Source of the DNA: Pigmentibacter ruber
Lineage (GTDB): Bacteria; Bdellovibrionota_B; Oligoflexia; Silvanigrellales; Silvanigrellaceae
NCBI RefSeq assembly: GCF_009792895.1
Contig: NZ_WSSC01000004.1
Span: 62,001-126,000, forward strand
Reading direction: 5' to 3'
DNA length: 64,000 nucleotides
Shown here: in pieces, positions 11,230 to 20,098 of the stretch
How the letters are laid out: each line of letters starts with the position of its first letter
Numbering within the stretch: the first letter of the stretch is position 1
Position numbers and translations under genes: made by a program
The notes under the pieces: generated by a model
What the model was told of the DNA's origin: nothing
Database searches by the model: none
Seen by the model: the letters and a program-made list of their open reading frames with translations, nothing else

Positions 11230-11949
11230 TTATATCTCTTTCATTAAATTTTTGTTCAAAATAAACTCGGCAATCGAAAAATCAAACTCATCATCAATAT
11301 CTATGGATCTTTCTTTTGGCATTTCAAAACATATTGAGTGATTAGTTATAAGTATTCCATGTTTTTTAAAGAAAGATATATTTACAACATATACAGATCC
11401 ATTAAGAGTATAATAATTTTTCATGTCTTGTCTTCTTGTCTGATATTCTCCAGAGAGTAAAGGTTTTAGTACTTGCTTATCTTCTATAGAATACATCAAC
11501 TGAGGATAAATATCAGATTTACAAACTGAGATACAACTAGGAGCGTTTTCATTTATGCATTTTTCGATACAAGAATCTATGTCATTGCTAGATCTTAAAG
11601 GTGATGTCGGCTGCAATAAAACAAAATAATCAAAACCATCAATATTCTTTAATACATGAGAAATGACATCAGCACTAGTTGCTGTATCAGTTGCTAGATC
11701 TGCTGGTCTTATAAAAGGAACTTCACACGAATATTGAAGGGCAACTTCTTTAATTTCAGAGCAATCCGTAGATAGTATAACTCTATCTATATATTTAGAG
11801 TTTTTTGCAGCTTCAATAGTCCATGCAAGCAATGGTTTATTCCCAAACGGTAAAATATTTTTTCTAATTAAACCTTTAGATCCGCCTCTTGCAGTAATTA
11901 TTCCTAGTATTTTTTTATTCGACAATGCCATTTGTATATATCCATTCAT
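11230..11949 (-). CDS. legF: acylneuraminate-type cytidylyltransferase, probable CMP-legionaminate synthetase
   Basis: 239 residues. ITARGGSKGLIRKNILPFGNKPL is the CTP-binding signature of NeuA/LegF/PseF enzymes; QPTSPLRS near residue 125 and SIDIDDEFDF near the C-terminus (metal-binding Asp) complete the set. It activates the nonulosonic acid as CMP sugar. It sits two genes after legI, so legionaminic acid is the expected substrate; the pseudaminic block has its own SpsF-type enzyme. An alternative start is the internal ATG 18 bases later (residue 7); neither has a convincing ribosome site. Confidence 0.85.
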   Translation of the reverse strand: MNGYIQMALSNKKILGIITARGGSKGLIRKNILPFGNKPLLAWTIEAAKNSKYIDRVILSTDCSEIKEVALQYSCEVPFIRPADLATDTATSADVISHVLKNIDGFDYFVLLQPTSPLRSSNDIDSCIEKCINENAPSCISVCKSDIYPQLMYSIEDKQVLKPLLSGEYQTRRQDMKNYYTLNGSVYVVNISFFKKHGILITNHSICFEMPKERSIDIDDEFDFSIAEFILNKNLMKEI

Positions 11950-11952
11950 TAA

Positions 11953-12579
11953 TCATTTTGCAGGAACACCATAAACCATAGAATTAGATGCAATATTTTT
12001 AATTACTACAGATCCTGCACCTACTGTTACGTTATTCTCAATATGGATGTTTTGGATCACAACTGAACCTGTACCTATATGACAATTAGTAGAAATTGTG
12101 ACACCTCCTGACAAAGAAACTCTGGGTGCTATATGGCAATGATTATCAATAAAACAATCATGGTCGATAGATGCGCCAGTATTAATAATACAGTTGTCTT
12201 TTATAGAAGCACAAGCTTGAATAAGCACTCCCATCAAAACTTGTGTACCTTCACCTATTGTCGCATATCGAGAAATAGAAGCGGAAGGATGAATGAGAGT
12301 TTTAAAATTAAAACCTAAAGCCTTCCATTTTTCATAAGTTTTTTGTCTTTCCAGTGCAAATTTTACGCTTCCAAAACCAATTACGAGTAAGATGTTCTTT
12401 GGATTCTGCTTCATAATAAAATCATCAGAGCCTAAATATTCTAAATTTAATAGCGGTTTTTCATTTATAGTATTTGTATATCCAAGAATTTCACAATGCA
12501 TTGCTTGCAAAGTGTCAGCAACGACTTTTGCATGGCCTCCCGCCCCAATAATTACAACAGGTAGTTGAGAATAATTCAT
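11953..12579 (-). CDS. neuD: NeuD/LegH/PglD-like sugar O/N-acetyltransferase
   Basis: 208 residues. The N-terminal PVVIIGAGGHAKVVADTL domain binds the sugar nucleotide and the C-terminal half is a left-handed beta-helix of hexapeptide repeats (for example GEGTQVLMGVLIQACASI, NTGASIDHDC, GTGSVVIQNI). The likely catalytic His lies in DHDC near residue 145. In the legionaminic route the LegH step N-acetylates the 4-amino sugar made by LegC, and no other acetyltransferase occurs in this block, so LegH is the best reading; O-acetylation as by NeuD is the alternative. GAGGA precedes the ATG. Confidence 0.8.
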   Translation of the reverse strand: MNYSQLPVVIIGAGGHAKVVADTLQAMHCEILGYTNTINEKPLLNLEYLGSDDFIMKQNPKNILLVIGFGSVKFALERQKTYEKWKALGFNFKTLIHPSASISRYATIGEGTQVLMGVLIQACASIKDNCIINTGASIDHDCFIDNHCHIAPRVSLSGGVTISTNCHIGTGSVVIQNIHIENNVTVGAGSVVIKNIASNSMVYGVPAK

Positions 12580-12615
12580 CTAAAATCCTCTATTATATAA
12601 TGATTAATATAATGA

Positions 12616-13695
12616 TTATTCAATAATTTCATCTTCATTAAAATCTTTCTTAGCGTGACTACCAATAACATCCCAATATTTTAGAGGTGACATTCCGAAA
12701 CCAGCTCTTTTCATACTTACATTTTGTTCTGTAAAAGATTCACCTTTTGTTATTTGTCTAGAAGCAACTAGAACTTTCCTTACAATTTTCCTATTCTTTA
12801 ATTCAGATAGAGCAGGGACTTTTCTTCCATGTCCTAGAGATTTTTCAACTTGGCGAATACATTTTATCATCTCTTTTAATTCATTAGGATTAAGTGAAGC
12901 CTTATGATCTGGACCCGGCAAATTTTTATCTAAGGTAAAATGCTTTTCAATAATTGTAGCACCCAAAGCTGTAGCTGCTATAGGAACTGCGATACCCTCT
13001 GAATGATCTGACAAACCCACATTTAAGTTAAATGAAGCGTTTAAAGTTTTAATTGTGTTTAAATTAACCTCATCGAAAGGAACTGGATATTCAGAAGTAC
13101 AATGTAATAAAGTAACATTTTTAATTAGAGTATTTTGCCCTTCTTCAGAATAATAGGCATCCATAAAATTTTCTATTGAAGGCTTCTCTTTTTTATCTAA
13201 TAGTCCAAAAGCAATAACTGCTAAAGCCAATTCAATTTCACTTAAAGATGTCATACCTGTTGAAACTATTAGAGGTAATCCCATTTTTGCCATTTTTAGA
13301 AGAAATGGATAATTTGTAATTTCACCGGATGGAACTTTTATATAATTTATATTTAAATTATGCACAAGAAAATAAAGACTTTCATCATCAAATGGAGTAG
13401 ATAAAAACTCTATATTTCTATCAATACAATGTTGTTTTAATATATAAAATTGATTGTAAGTCAGTTCTAATTGCTTTAGCATTTCATACTGAGTATCTGA
13501 ATTTCCAATATTTCTTATCTGGTAATCAGCTTTTTTAGCAGATTTAATTACTAAGTTTTTAGCTGAAAATGTTTGAAATTTAACGATATTGGCTCCTGCT
13601 TCTGCAGCAACATCTATTAATTTCATTGCTTGTTCTACAGATCCGTTATGATTTACACCTGCTTCAGCTATGACTATGACTTTATCACTTCTCAT
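12616..13695 (-). CDS. legI: N,N'-diacetyllegionaminate synthase (NeuB family)
   Basis: 359 residues. VIVIAEAGVNHNGS, KFQTFSAKNLV, FLSTPFDDES, KVPSGEI, STGMTSL, LLHCTSEYP, SDHSEG and EKHFTL appear in the NeuB order, with a C-terminal SAF domain from about residue 298. AEAGVNHNG and SEYPVP fit sialic/legionaminic synthases and differ from the PseI forms at 2137-3195. Between the strand ending FGLLDKKEK and the LLHCTSEYP strand there is an insertion of about 25 residues. It condenses the LegG product with phosphoenolpyruvate. Neighbours legG and neuD-like fit the pathway. Confidence 0.88.
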   Translation of the reverse strand: MRSDKVIVIAEAGVNHNGSVEQAMKLIDVAAEAGANIVKFQTFSAKNLVIKSAKKADYQIRNIGNSDTQYEMLKQLELTYNQFYILKQHCIDRNIEFLSTPFDDESLYFLVHNLNINYIKVPSGEITNYPFLLKMAKMGLPLIVSTGMTSLSEIELALAVIAFGLLDKKEKPSIENFMDAYYSEEGQNTLIKNVTLLHCTSEYPVPFDEVNLNTIKTLNASFNLNVGLSDHSEGIAVPIAATALGATIIEKHFTLDKNLPGPDHKASLNPNELKEMIKCIRQVEKSLGHGRKVPALSELKNRKIVRKVLVASRQITKGESFTEQNVSMKRAGFGMSPLKYWDVIGSHAKKDFNEDEIIE

Positions 13696-13711
13696 TAACT
13701 ACTCTCTTTTT

Positions 13712-14917
13712 CTAAAAATTTGCAATATCAAAAAATTTCTTTTTAATAAATTTATGCTTAGAAAAATCTGAATCAAGCAAAAAATATTTTATTTGTTTAC
13801 AGATTTTAATAGAGTTATCTCCACCTTTACCATATGGTAAATCTTGAAATTCAATTAATTTTTTGAATTCTTTACTTAATGCTTTACTAATTGAAGTAAT
13901 AATTTCGTCTTTATTGTCACTGCAATTTATTACAGATGATGCAGCAACTCTACCATTCTGACGACACCCAATATTTATTGAAGGTAAGTTAAAAATTGGA
14001 GCCTCTATGAACGCACTTGAAGAATTTCCAATCATAACATCTACAAATTTAAGTAAAGAAAGATAGCGCTTATGTCCCAACGAGGAATGAATTACGCAAT
14101 TTAAAGGATTATTTTGGACAAATTCTTCTAAGAGTTTGTTAATAGCTATACCAAATGCATCAGAATTAGTTTTTGTAAAAATTATTTTAGCTTCTGGATA
14201 CTCTCTCAGAGCGTTTAAAAGCTCGTTAACAGAGTTTAAATTTTGCTCTTGCGAAAAAATAGTTACTGGATGTAAAGTTACTAAAAAATTTAAATTACCA
14301 AATTTAATACCTAAACTTTCTTCAAGATCAGACTGATTAAAATATACCATTTTAGAAATAGCATCCAAACCTGGAGCTCCAAAATTAAATACAAAATCTG
14401 GATTTTCACCCATTTGAATAATTCTTTTTCTATATTCTTCGGTAGCTGTGAAATGTATTTGAGAAAATTTAGTTATTGCATGCCGGAAAGATTCATCAAT
14501 AGATCCTTCAGTAACTTCTCCTCCATGAATATGCGCAATAGGTATTTGAAAAATTAAAGCTGACTGTGCCGCTGCTAAAATTTCAAATCTATCTCCTAAA
14601 AGAATAACTAAATCTGGTTTTAAATTTTCATAGGCATCAGCAAACCCAATGACCCCCAAGCCCACAGATTTTGTTATGGAAGATTTAGTATCACTAGATA
14701 AAAGCATTTCAACTTTATAAGAAATTTTAAATCCATCATCTTCTATCTGTTTGTAAGTCTCACCAAACTCTGGTGAAAGATGCATACCTGTTACTATAAT
14801 TTGTAAATTTATTTCTTTATCTTCAAATAATGTCTTTAAAATCCAATAAAGTAGACCGTACTCTGATCTTGAACCAGTAACTACACATATGTTTTTTTGT
14901 GATAATAATTTTTTCAT
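13712..14917 (-). CDS. legG: NeuC/LegG hydrolysing 2-epimerase
   Basis: 401 residues, UDP-GlcNAc 2-epimerase (hydrolysing) family. CVVTGSRSEYGLL, VTGMHLSPEFG, ILLGDRFE and HIHGGEVTEGSIDES (catalytic-site region) in the N-terminal half; TLHPVT and GNSSSAFIEAP bind the nucleotide in the C-terminal half. In legionaminic synthesis it removes the nucleotide and epimerises to the 2,4-diacetamido mannose-type sugar for LegI. The last 25 residues (DSDFSKHKFIKKKF) are a lysine-rich tail. Lies 16 bp upstream of legI. Confidence 0.88.
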   Translation of the reverse strand: MKKLLSQKNICVVTGSRSEYGLLYWILKTLFEDKEINLQIIVTGMHLSPEFGETYKQIEDDGFKISYKVEMLLSSDTKSSITKSVGLGVIGFADAYENLKPDLVILLGDRFEILAAAQSALIFQIPIAHIHGGEVTEGSIDESFRHAITKFSQIHFTATEEYRKRIIQMGENPDFVFNFGAPGLDAISKMVYFNQSDLEESLGIKFGNLNFLVTLHPVTIFSQEQNLNSVNELLNALREYPEAKIIFTKTNSDAFGIAINKLLEEFVQNNPLNCVIHSSLGHKRYLSLLKFVDVMIGNSSSAFIEAPIFNLPSINIGCRQNGRVAASSVINCSDNKDEIITSISKALSKEFKKLIEFQDLPYGKGGDNSIKICKQIKYFLLDSDFSKHKFIKKKFFDIANF

Positions 14918-14948
14918 TTATATATTTCTTATTTTATTATTGAATAAA

Positions 14949-15959
14949 TCATACATAGTAAATAGTTTTCTGCAACAAATATTCTTTCCGATTTTTCATC
15001 CAATTGAGAACTTCTATCAATCCCTCTTCAAGACTATATTTTGCTTTCCAACCAGTAGCTTGATATAATTTCGAAGGATCCGAAAGTAATCTTTCAACTT
15101 CACTTTTTTCTGGTCTTATTCTTTCATTTTCTGTAATAATAGAAAATTTTTTATCTGTTATTTTAGCAATAAGTTTACAGATATCTTGAATAGAAATTTC
15201 TTGTCCAGTTCCTGTATTAAAACTTTGTCCTAAAATACTTTCATTATTATTTTCACCAACTGCAATAAAAGCTTCAACTGTATCCATTACATAATTAAAA
15301 TCACGAGTTGCACTCAAGTTTCCTAATTTAATTTCAGAATTCCCAGACAAGACTTGCGAAATGATAGTTGGAATAACTGCGCGCATACTTTGCCTTGGTC
15401 CATAAGTATTAAAAGGTCTTAATGTTACTGCTGGAAGAGACATTGATCGATAATAAGATTCTACAGCCATATCTGCCCCAATTTTGCTTGCAGAATAAGG
15501 AGATTGGCCTTGCAATGGATGTTTTTCAGTAATGGGAACGAACTGTGCAGTTCCATAAACTTCGCTAGTTGAAGTATGGATAAAGCGAGAGACATTTGAA
15601 TAATTTAAACATGCTTCCATGACATTTAATGTTCCCAAAACGTTTGTCTCAAAATAACTTTGCGGAGCTACATAGGAGTAGGGAATAGCAATTAAAGCAG
15701 CTAAATGAAAAACTGTATCATGGCCTTTTATCATTTTTTTTAGATAGAAAGGATCACGTATGTCACCTAAAATTAAATTTAAATTGTGAGGACATTTATT
15801 TTGAGTATAATCGTCAAGCCAACCATATTTCCCAAAAGAGTTATATTGACATAATGCTGTAACCTCAAATCCTCTTTCAACAAGGGTTTCTACTAAATGA
15901 CTACCGATAAACCCATCGCTTCCAGTAACAAATACTTTTCCAAGATTTCTTTTAGACAT
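14949..15959 (-). CDS. legB: LegB-like nucleotide-sugar 4,6-dehydratase
   Basis: 336 residues from the ATG at 15959. Extended SDR: VFVTGSDGFIGSHL, HLAALIAIPYSY, STSEVYGTAQ, and the YSASK catalytic motif with Tyr and Lys, then RPFNTYGPRQS. AIPYSY and EVYGTAQF are features of LegB, which acts on GDP-GlcNAc in Campylobacter. A longer reading from 15992 would overlap ptmE by 29 bases; the internal ATG at 15959 has GAAAG upstream and lies 4 bp past the ptmE stop, so it is chosen. Confidence 0.87.
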   Translation of the reverse strand: MSKRNLGKVFVTGSDGFIGSHLVETLVERGFEVTALCQYNSFGKYGWLDDYTQNKCPHNLNLILGDIRDPFYLKKMIKGHDTVFHLAALIAIPYSYVAPQSYFETNVLGTLNVMEACLNYSNVSRFIHTSTSEVYGTAQFVPITEKHPLQGQSPYSASKIGADMAVESYYRSMSLPAVTLRPFNTYGPRQSMRAVIPTIISQVLSGNSEIKLGNLSATRDFNYVMDTVEAFIAVGENNNESILGQSFNTGTGQEISIQDICKLIAKITDKKFSIITENERIRPEKSEVERLLSDPSKLYQATGWKAKYSLEEGLIEVLNWMKNRKEYLLQKTIYYV

Positions 15960-15963
15960 ATAA

Positions 15964-17070
15964 TTAACTTTCAAAATGAAGATGATATTCATTGTTAGCT
16001 TTTAAATATTCTTCGGGTAAACCGACATCAATCCAATATTCGTGTAACAAATAAGGAACAATTTTTTTTCCTTTCAGAGTACATTTTGTAATAAAATCTG
16101 TCATATTTAAATACTGATCAATTTCAATTAATTCTAAAATCCTTGGATTTAATATATAAATACCAGCATTTACTAAAAAATCAATCTTAGGTTTTTCAAC
16201 AATATTTGATATTTTTTTATCTAATACTTCAACAACTCCATATGGAACTGTATATTGAAAAGATCTTACCGCACATGTTATATCCGCATTTTGTTTTTCA
16301 TGTTCTTCTAATATTTTTGCATATTGCACATTTGTTAAAATATCTGCATTGCAAACTATTAAAGATTCGTGAATCTTATTTTTAACCAATCCTATTGAAC
16401 CTGCAGTACCAAGTGCCTTTTTTTCTCTTACAAAATTAATATTTAAATTAGAAAATTTATCTAATCGTAAAAATTCTTCAATTTGATCTGCAAGATAATT
16501 AGTTGAAACATAAAAATTGTTAAACCCTTGAGAGGTTGCTTGCATTACAAGAGTTTCAATGATTGGTTTACCCCCAACAATTGCTAATGGTTTCGGTCTA
16601 TCATTAACAATAGACCTTAGCCGGGAGCCCAATCCACCAGCCAAAATGAACATATAATTTGAAATTTGACTTTTTGCTTCAAGACATTTTTGTTTTATCT
16701 CTGAAGTACGGATATCATTCAGGCCTAATATAAAGATATCAGCAAGATGACCATGGTCATCTAAAAGCGGGATTTCTCTTTTTCCAACTCGATGCGCAAG
16801 TTCAAATAATTCTTCAACTGAACTGTTCACATGTGCTGTAACAGGATTGGTATTAATCCATTTTTTAGAAGAATCATCTAATGAAGCTCCACTTAAAAGA
16901 GCTTTACGAATGTCACTATCCGATAAAATTCCCAGAAATCTTTTACTTTGATAAGAAGATATACACGTAATTAATAGTCCTGATTTTGATATATGTGCCA
17001 AACACTCTTTTAAAGTCGCATTTTCTGACAAAATTGTTTCATTGAATGTTGGAGAAAATTTATTTATCAT
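15964..17070 (-). CDS. ptmE: PtmE-like sugar-1-phosphate nucleotidyltransferase with N-terminal CBS pair
   Basis: 368 residues. Residues 1-120 form two CBS-type repeats (LSDSDIRKALL; IFILGLNDIRT), residues about 138-365 a nucleotidyltransferase with LAGGLGSRLRSIVNDRPKPLA. This fusion matches PtmE of Campylobacter, which makes GDP-glucosamine-type donor for the legionaminic pathway; CNADIL holds the metal-binding Asp. The CBS pair probably senses an adenine or other nucleotide (family knowledge, not shown here). Its start abuts the legC stop (TAATG, one shared base). The presence of PtmE implies the GDP route to legionaminic acid. Confidence 0.82.
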   Translation of the reverse strand: MINKFSPTFNETILSENATLKECLAHISKSGLLITCISSYQSKRFLGILSDSDIRKALLSGASLDDSSKKWINTNPVTAHVNSSVEELFELAHRVGKREIPLLDDHGHLADIFILGLNDIRTSEIKQKCLEAKSQISNYMFILAGGLGSRLRSIVNDRPKPLAIVGGKPIIETLVMQATSQGFNNFYVSTNYLADQIEEFLRLDKFSNLNINFVREKKALGTAGSIGLVKNKIHESLIVCNADILTNVQYAKILEEHEKQNADITCAVRSFQYTVPYGVVEVLDKKISNIVEKPKIDFLVNAGIYILNPRILELIEIDQYLNMTDFITKCTLKGKKIVPYLLHEYWIDVGLPEEYLKANNEYHLHFES

Positions 17071-18233
17071 TATTCACCACTAAGACTGAAAAGAATTAAA
17101 TCAGAAATATATTTTATTTCTTCATCCAATATTTGAGGACTTGACGGAAGAGATAAAGTTCTTTTCCAAATATCTTCGGTATTTGCCAATAATAAGTTAT
17201 TTTCCGTTTGATAAGCTGGCTGTAAATGACAAGGCATCCACAAAGGTCGAACCTGAATTTTATTTTCCAATAAAACTGTTAAAACTTTTTCTCTCAAATT
17301 AAAATCTTCAAAAACTGTGCAAATTAGCCAATTATTTGAATTGCAATTTTTTTGGCTATATATGCTTAAAAATGGTGATTGTAAATATTTAGAATATAAA
17401 TTAAAAATTTCTTTCTTCCTTACTAATCTGGATTTTAATTTCTTTAATTGCGAACAGCCTAAAGCAGCTAATAAATTAACTAGTCTAAAATTATACCCAA
17501 CTTCATCATGAATAAATCTTAAATTATCTATTTTAGCAGTTGTTGATAAATGTTTTAAATGTTTTGCAAATTCAGTTTCATTTGTTGTAATCATACCACC
17601 ACCACCAGTAGTAAGTACTTTATTTCCATTAAAACTATAAATTGCTGCTAAACTAGAATTTCCTATATGCGAGCCATCTAAATTATAAGTTCCTAAAGCT
17701 TCAGCTGCATCTTCTAAGATAGTTATTTTAAATTCTTCAGAAATTTCTTGTAATAATTGCCTTTCAGCAGCAGACCAACCCATTACATGTACAGGTATAA
17801 AAGCTAGTAATTTATTTCCTGTTAACTTATTTACCCAGCACTTTTGTTCAAATCTATAATCATAGTTATTTAAAGTATAGTTTTTAAAGTTTTCAATAGA
17901 AAACTGGAATGAATTTTCTTCAACATCAATGAACTTCGGAGAGCCTCCAGCATGAACGATAGCGTTTGCTGTCGCAATAAAAGTCAAAGAAGGGATAATT
18001 ATATCAAAACTTTGGAAAGTTTGTTGTTTGTATTTTAAAGCTTCTATAGAAAGTTGAATCCCTATAGTTCCATTACAAACTGATATTGCATGTTTTGCTC
18101 CTACAAACTCTGCAAATTCTTTTTCAAATGTATTAACGAAAGGACCTCCTGTCGAAACCCAGGAAGAACGCAATGCTTTAAGAACATATTCTTCATCTTC
18201 AAGATCAAATGTCGGCTCATGTAAATTTATCAT
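17070..18233 (-). CDS. legC: LegC-like PLP-dependent aminotransferase
   Basis: 387 residues, DegT/DnrJ family. SSWVSTGGPFVNTFEKEFAEFVG and VCNGTIGIQLS at the N-terminus, EDAAEALGT, and SFNGNKVLTTGGGGMI with the PLP lysine. The NGNKVLTTGGGG form is typical of LegC and distinguishes it from PseC (HPVKHITTGEGG). It aminates C4 of the LegB product. Start codon overlaps the stop of the ABC transporter gene, making it the first biosynthetic gene of the legionaminic block. Confidence 0.87.
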   Translation of the reverse strand: MINLHEPTFDLEDEEYVLKALRSSWVSTGGPFVNTFEKEFAEFVGAKHAISVCNGTIGIQLSIEALKYKQQTFQSFDIIIPSLTFIATANAIVHAGGSPKFIDVEENSFQFSIENFKNYTLNNYDYRFEQKCWVNKLTGNKLLAFIPVHVMGWSAAERQLLQEISEEFKITILEDAAEALGTYNLDGSHIGNSSLAAIYSFNGNKVLTTGGGGMITTNETEFAKHLKHLSTTAKIDNLRFIHDEVGYNFRLVNLLAALGCSQLKKLKSRLVRKKEIFNLYSKYLQSPFLSIYSQKNCNSNNWLICTVFEDFNLREKVLTVLLENKIQVRPLWMPCHLQPAYQTENNLLLANTEDIWKRTLSLPSSPQILDEEIKYISDLILFSLSGE

Positions 18234-19978
18234 TTTTCTAAGTTCCTACCCTTCAAATCTATAATTTTATCTACCGACCTCAAAATTCCTGGTCTATGTG
18301 AAACGATAATTGCAGTGCAAGTACCCTTCAACCTTTCAAGAGATAATGCTATCTCATTTTCAGTATCTTCATCAAGATTAGATGTACATTCATCGAGGAC
18401 TAATAATTGAGGATTATTCAAAACAGCTCTTGCAAGACAAAGCCTTTGTTTTTGTCCAGCAGATAGACCAGACTGATCTTCAGGTATTAAATACTCTAAA
18501 GATTTTCTTTCTATGAAATCCTTCATACTAGCAAATTCTAATGCTTGCCATATTTGTTCTTCTGATACATTTTCTTTCATACCATATAAAAGATTGTCTT
18601 TTATTGTTCCTTTTATCAAGAAAGGCTCAGCTCCTACATAACCAATTTTAATACCGTTAGAGGATAAAGTATTTTCTGGAGAATAACCTGCTATAGATAC
18701 ACTTCCCAAATTAGGTTTTATAATACCTAACAAAAGATATAAAATTGTACTTTTTCCAGATCCACTTGGTCCAATAATTCCTACATGGCTTCCTTGCAAA
18801 ATCTCAAAACTTAAATTTTTTATGATTGGAGTTTTTGAGTATTCATAGGCAAACGTCACATCATCAAAAATGATATTTAAATTTTTAACATCCATATTAA
18901 TATTTTTAGACACTTTCAAGGTTTCATAAAAACTATCTGGCAATAAATAATTTTTATTTGATCCTATAAAATTAATTATATCAAGAGACTTATTAAGTAG
19001 AAGAATTCTCTTTTTTTCAAAGCTTAGGAAATAATTCAAAGCTATTTTAAATTGAGGGTAGTAAACATTTAATGAACTAAAATAACCAAATAATGTTGCT
19101 AAATTTTGAACAAATCTTATAAAAAGGTATAAAAAAGAAACTAAAATCATACCTTCAGTGTTAAAATAATTTTGGCTAAATAAAATAATAACAACTAGTA
19201 GTAATATTCCTAAAAATGGAGATATTGTTGTGCTCAATATGCCCAAAAATGAAGCTCTTATGGAAGACAACCCATAATTAAGAACACTCTCAACTAATTT
19301 TTTATGCTCTAAGTCCTCAGTGTGCATAATTTTAACAAAAAGAATATTTTTAGAAATTCTTTCTATACCAGAATTTAACTTATACTGTTCAATTGGAACT
19401 TTTAAAGCAACTTTTCTAACATTTTTAGTAATTTTAAGAATTATTAAGCCAATAAAAAAAATTCCAAATAATCCCAAAAGTGATTCTTTCCATGCAATTG
19501 TAAACATCAATAAAGTGATAACTGTACATTGCAGAAAAAACGAAGAAAAATAAACAATATTTGATATAAACAAAGAAGCCTTAGGAAATATTTCTGTGAT
19601 TCTGAAATTCACATCAGAAACGCCATCATCCTTAGAACGTTTATTAAATAAATCAAAAATAGCTAAATTTCTTAATCTACAATTTGCATATTCTAATGAA
19701 AAACCTGTACTATGATTAGAAAATATTTGCCCAATAATTCTAAAAAAACCAATTAAAACAAGAAATAATATAACATAAAAAAGCTCAATCCGGGGCACGT
19801 CAAAACCTAATACTTTAACTTTTGTCTGAACCAATCCTAAACTTACTAAAAATAGTTGCAAAAAAGCTACTATTAATAGTTCAACAAGCGATAAAAAAAT
19901 GGCTGCAAAAAAAGTTATGATAAACCAAAATAATGATTTATTACCTACAAAATATATGATATTCTTCAAATTTAGCAT
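18230..19978 (-). CDS. ABC transporter with fused membrane and ATPase domains (PglK/MsbA-like flippase)
   Basis: 582 residues. The N-terminal half has about six membrane segments (first at about 14-45), the C-terminal half an ATPase: Walker A GPSGSGKST near 412, signature LSAGQKQR, Walker B LLVLDECTS, and SHRP switch histidine. A homodimeric exporter of this type would flip a lipid-linked glycan or lipid across the inner membrane, as PglK does. The TM region is divergent from MsbA. It heads the legionaminic genes with a 4-base overlap and follows a 120-bp gap, so a local promoter is possible there though none was convincing. Confidence 0.85.
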   Translation of the reverse strand: MLNLKNIIYFVGNKSLFWFIITFFAAIFLSLVELLIVAFLQLFLVSLGLVQTKVKVLGFDVPRIELFYVILFLVLIGFFRIIGQIFSNHSTGFSLEYANCRLRNLAIFDLFNKRSKDDGVSDVNFRITEIFPKASLFISNIVYFSSFFLQCTVITLLMFTIAWKESLLGLFGIFFIGLIILKITKNVRKVALKVPIEQYKLNSGIERISKNILFVKIMHTEDLEHKKLVESVLNYGLSSIRASFLGILSTTISPFLGILLLVVIILFSQNYFNTEGMILVSFLYLFIRFVQNLATLFGYFSSLNVYYPQFKIALNYFLSFEKKRILLLNKSLDIINFIGSNKNYLLPDSFYETLKVSKNINMDVKNLNIIFDDVTFAYEYSKTPIIKNLSFEILQGSHVGIIGPSGSGKSTILYLLLGIIKPNLGSVSIAGYSPENTLSSNGIKIGYVGAEPFLIKGTIKDNLLYGMKENVSEEQIWQALEFASMKDFIERKSLEYLIPEDQSGLSAGQKQRLCLARAVLNNPQLLVLDECTSNLDEDTENEIALSLERLKGTCTAIIVSHRPGILRSVDKIIDLKGRNLEK

Positions 19979-20098
19979 TAAATAAACACACCTTAATGAG
20001 TACAGTTCCTATAAATTTTCTTTGAATCAAAATATAACTCAAAATCCAACAAAAATTTCACCCTATTCAATTCTAACAGAAAAATCACTAAAAAAGAC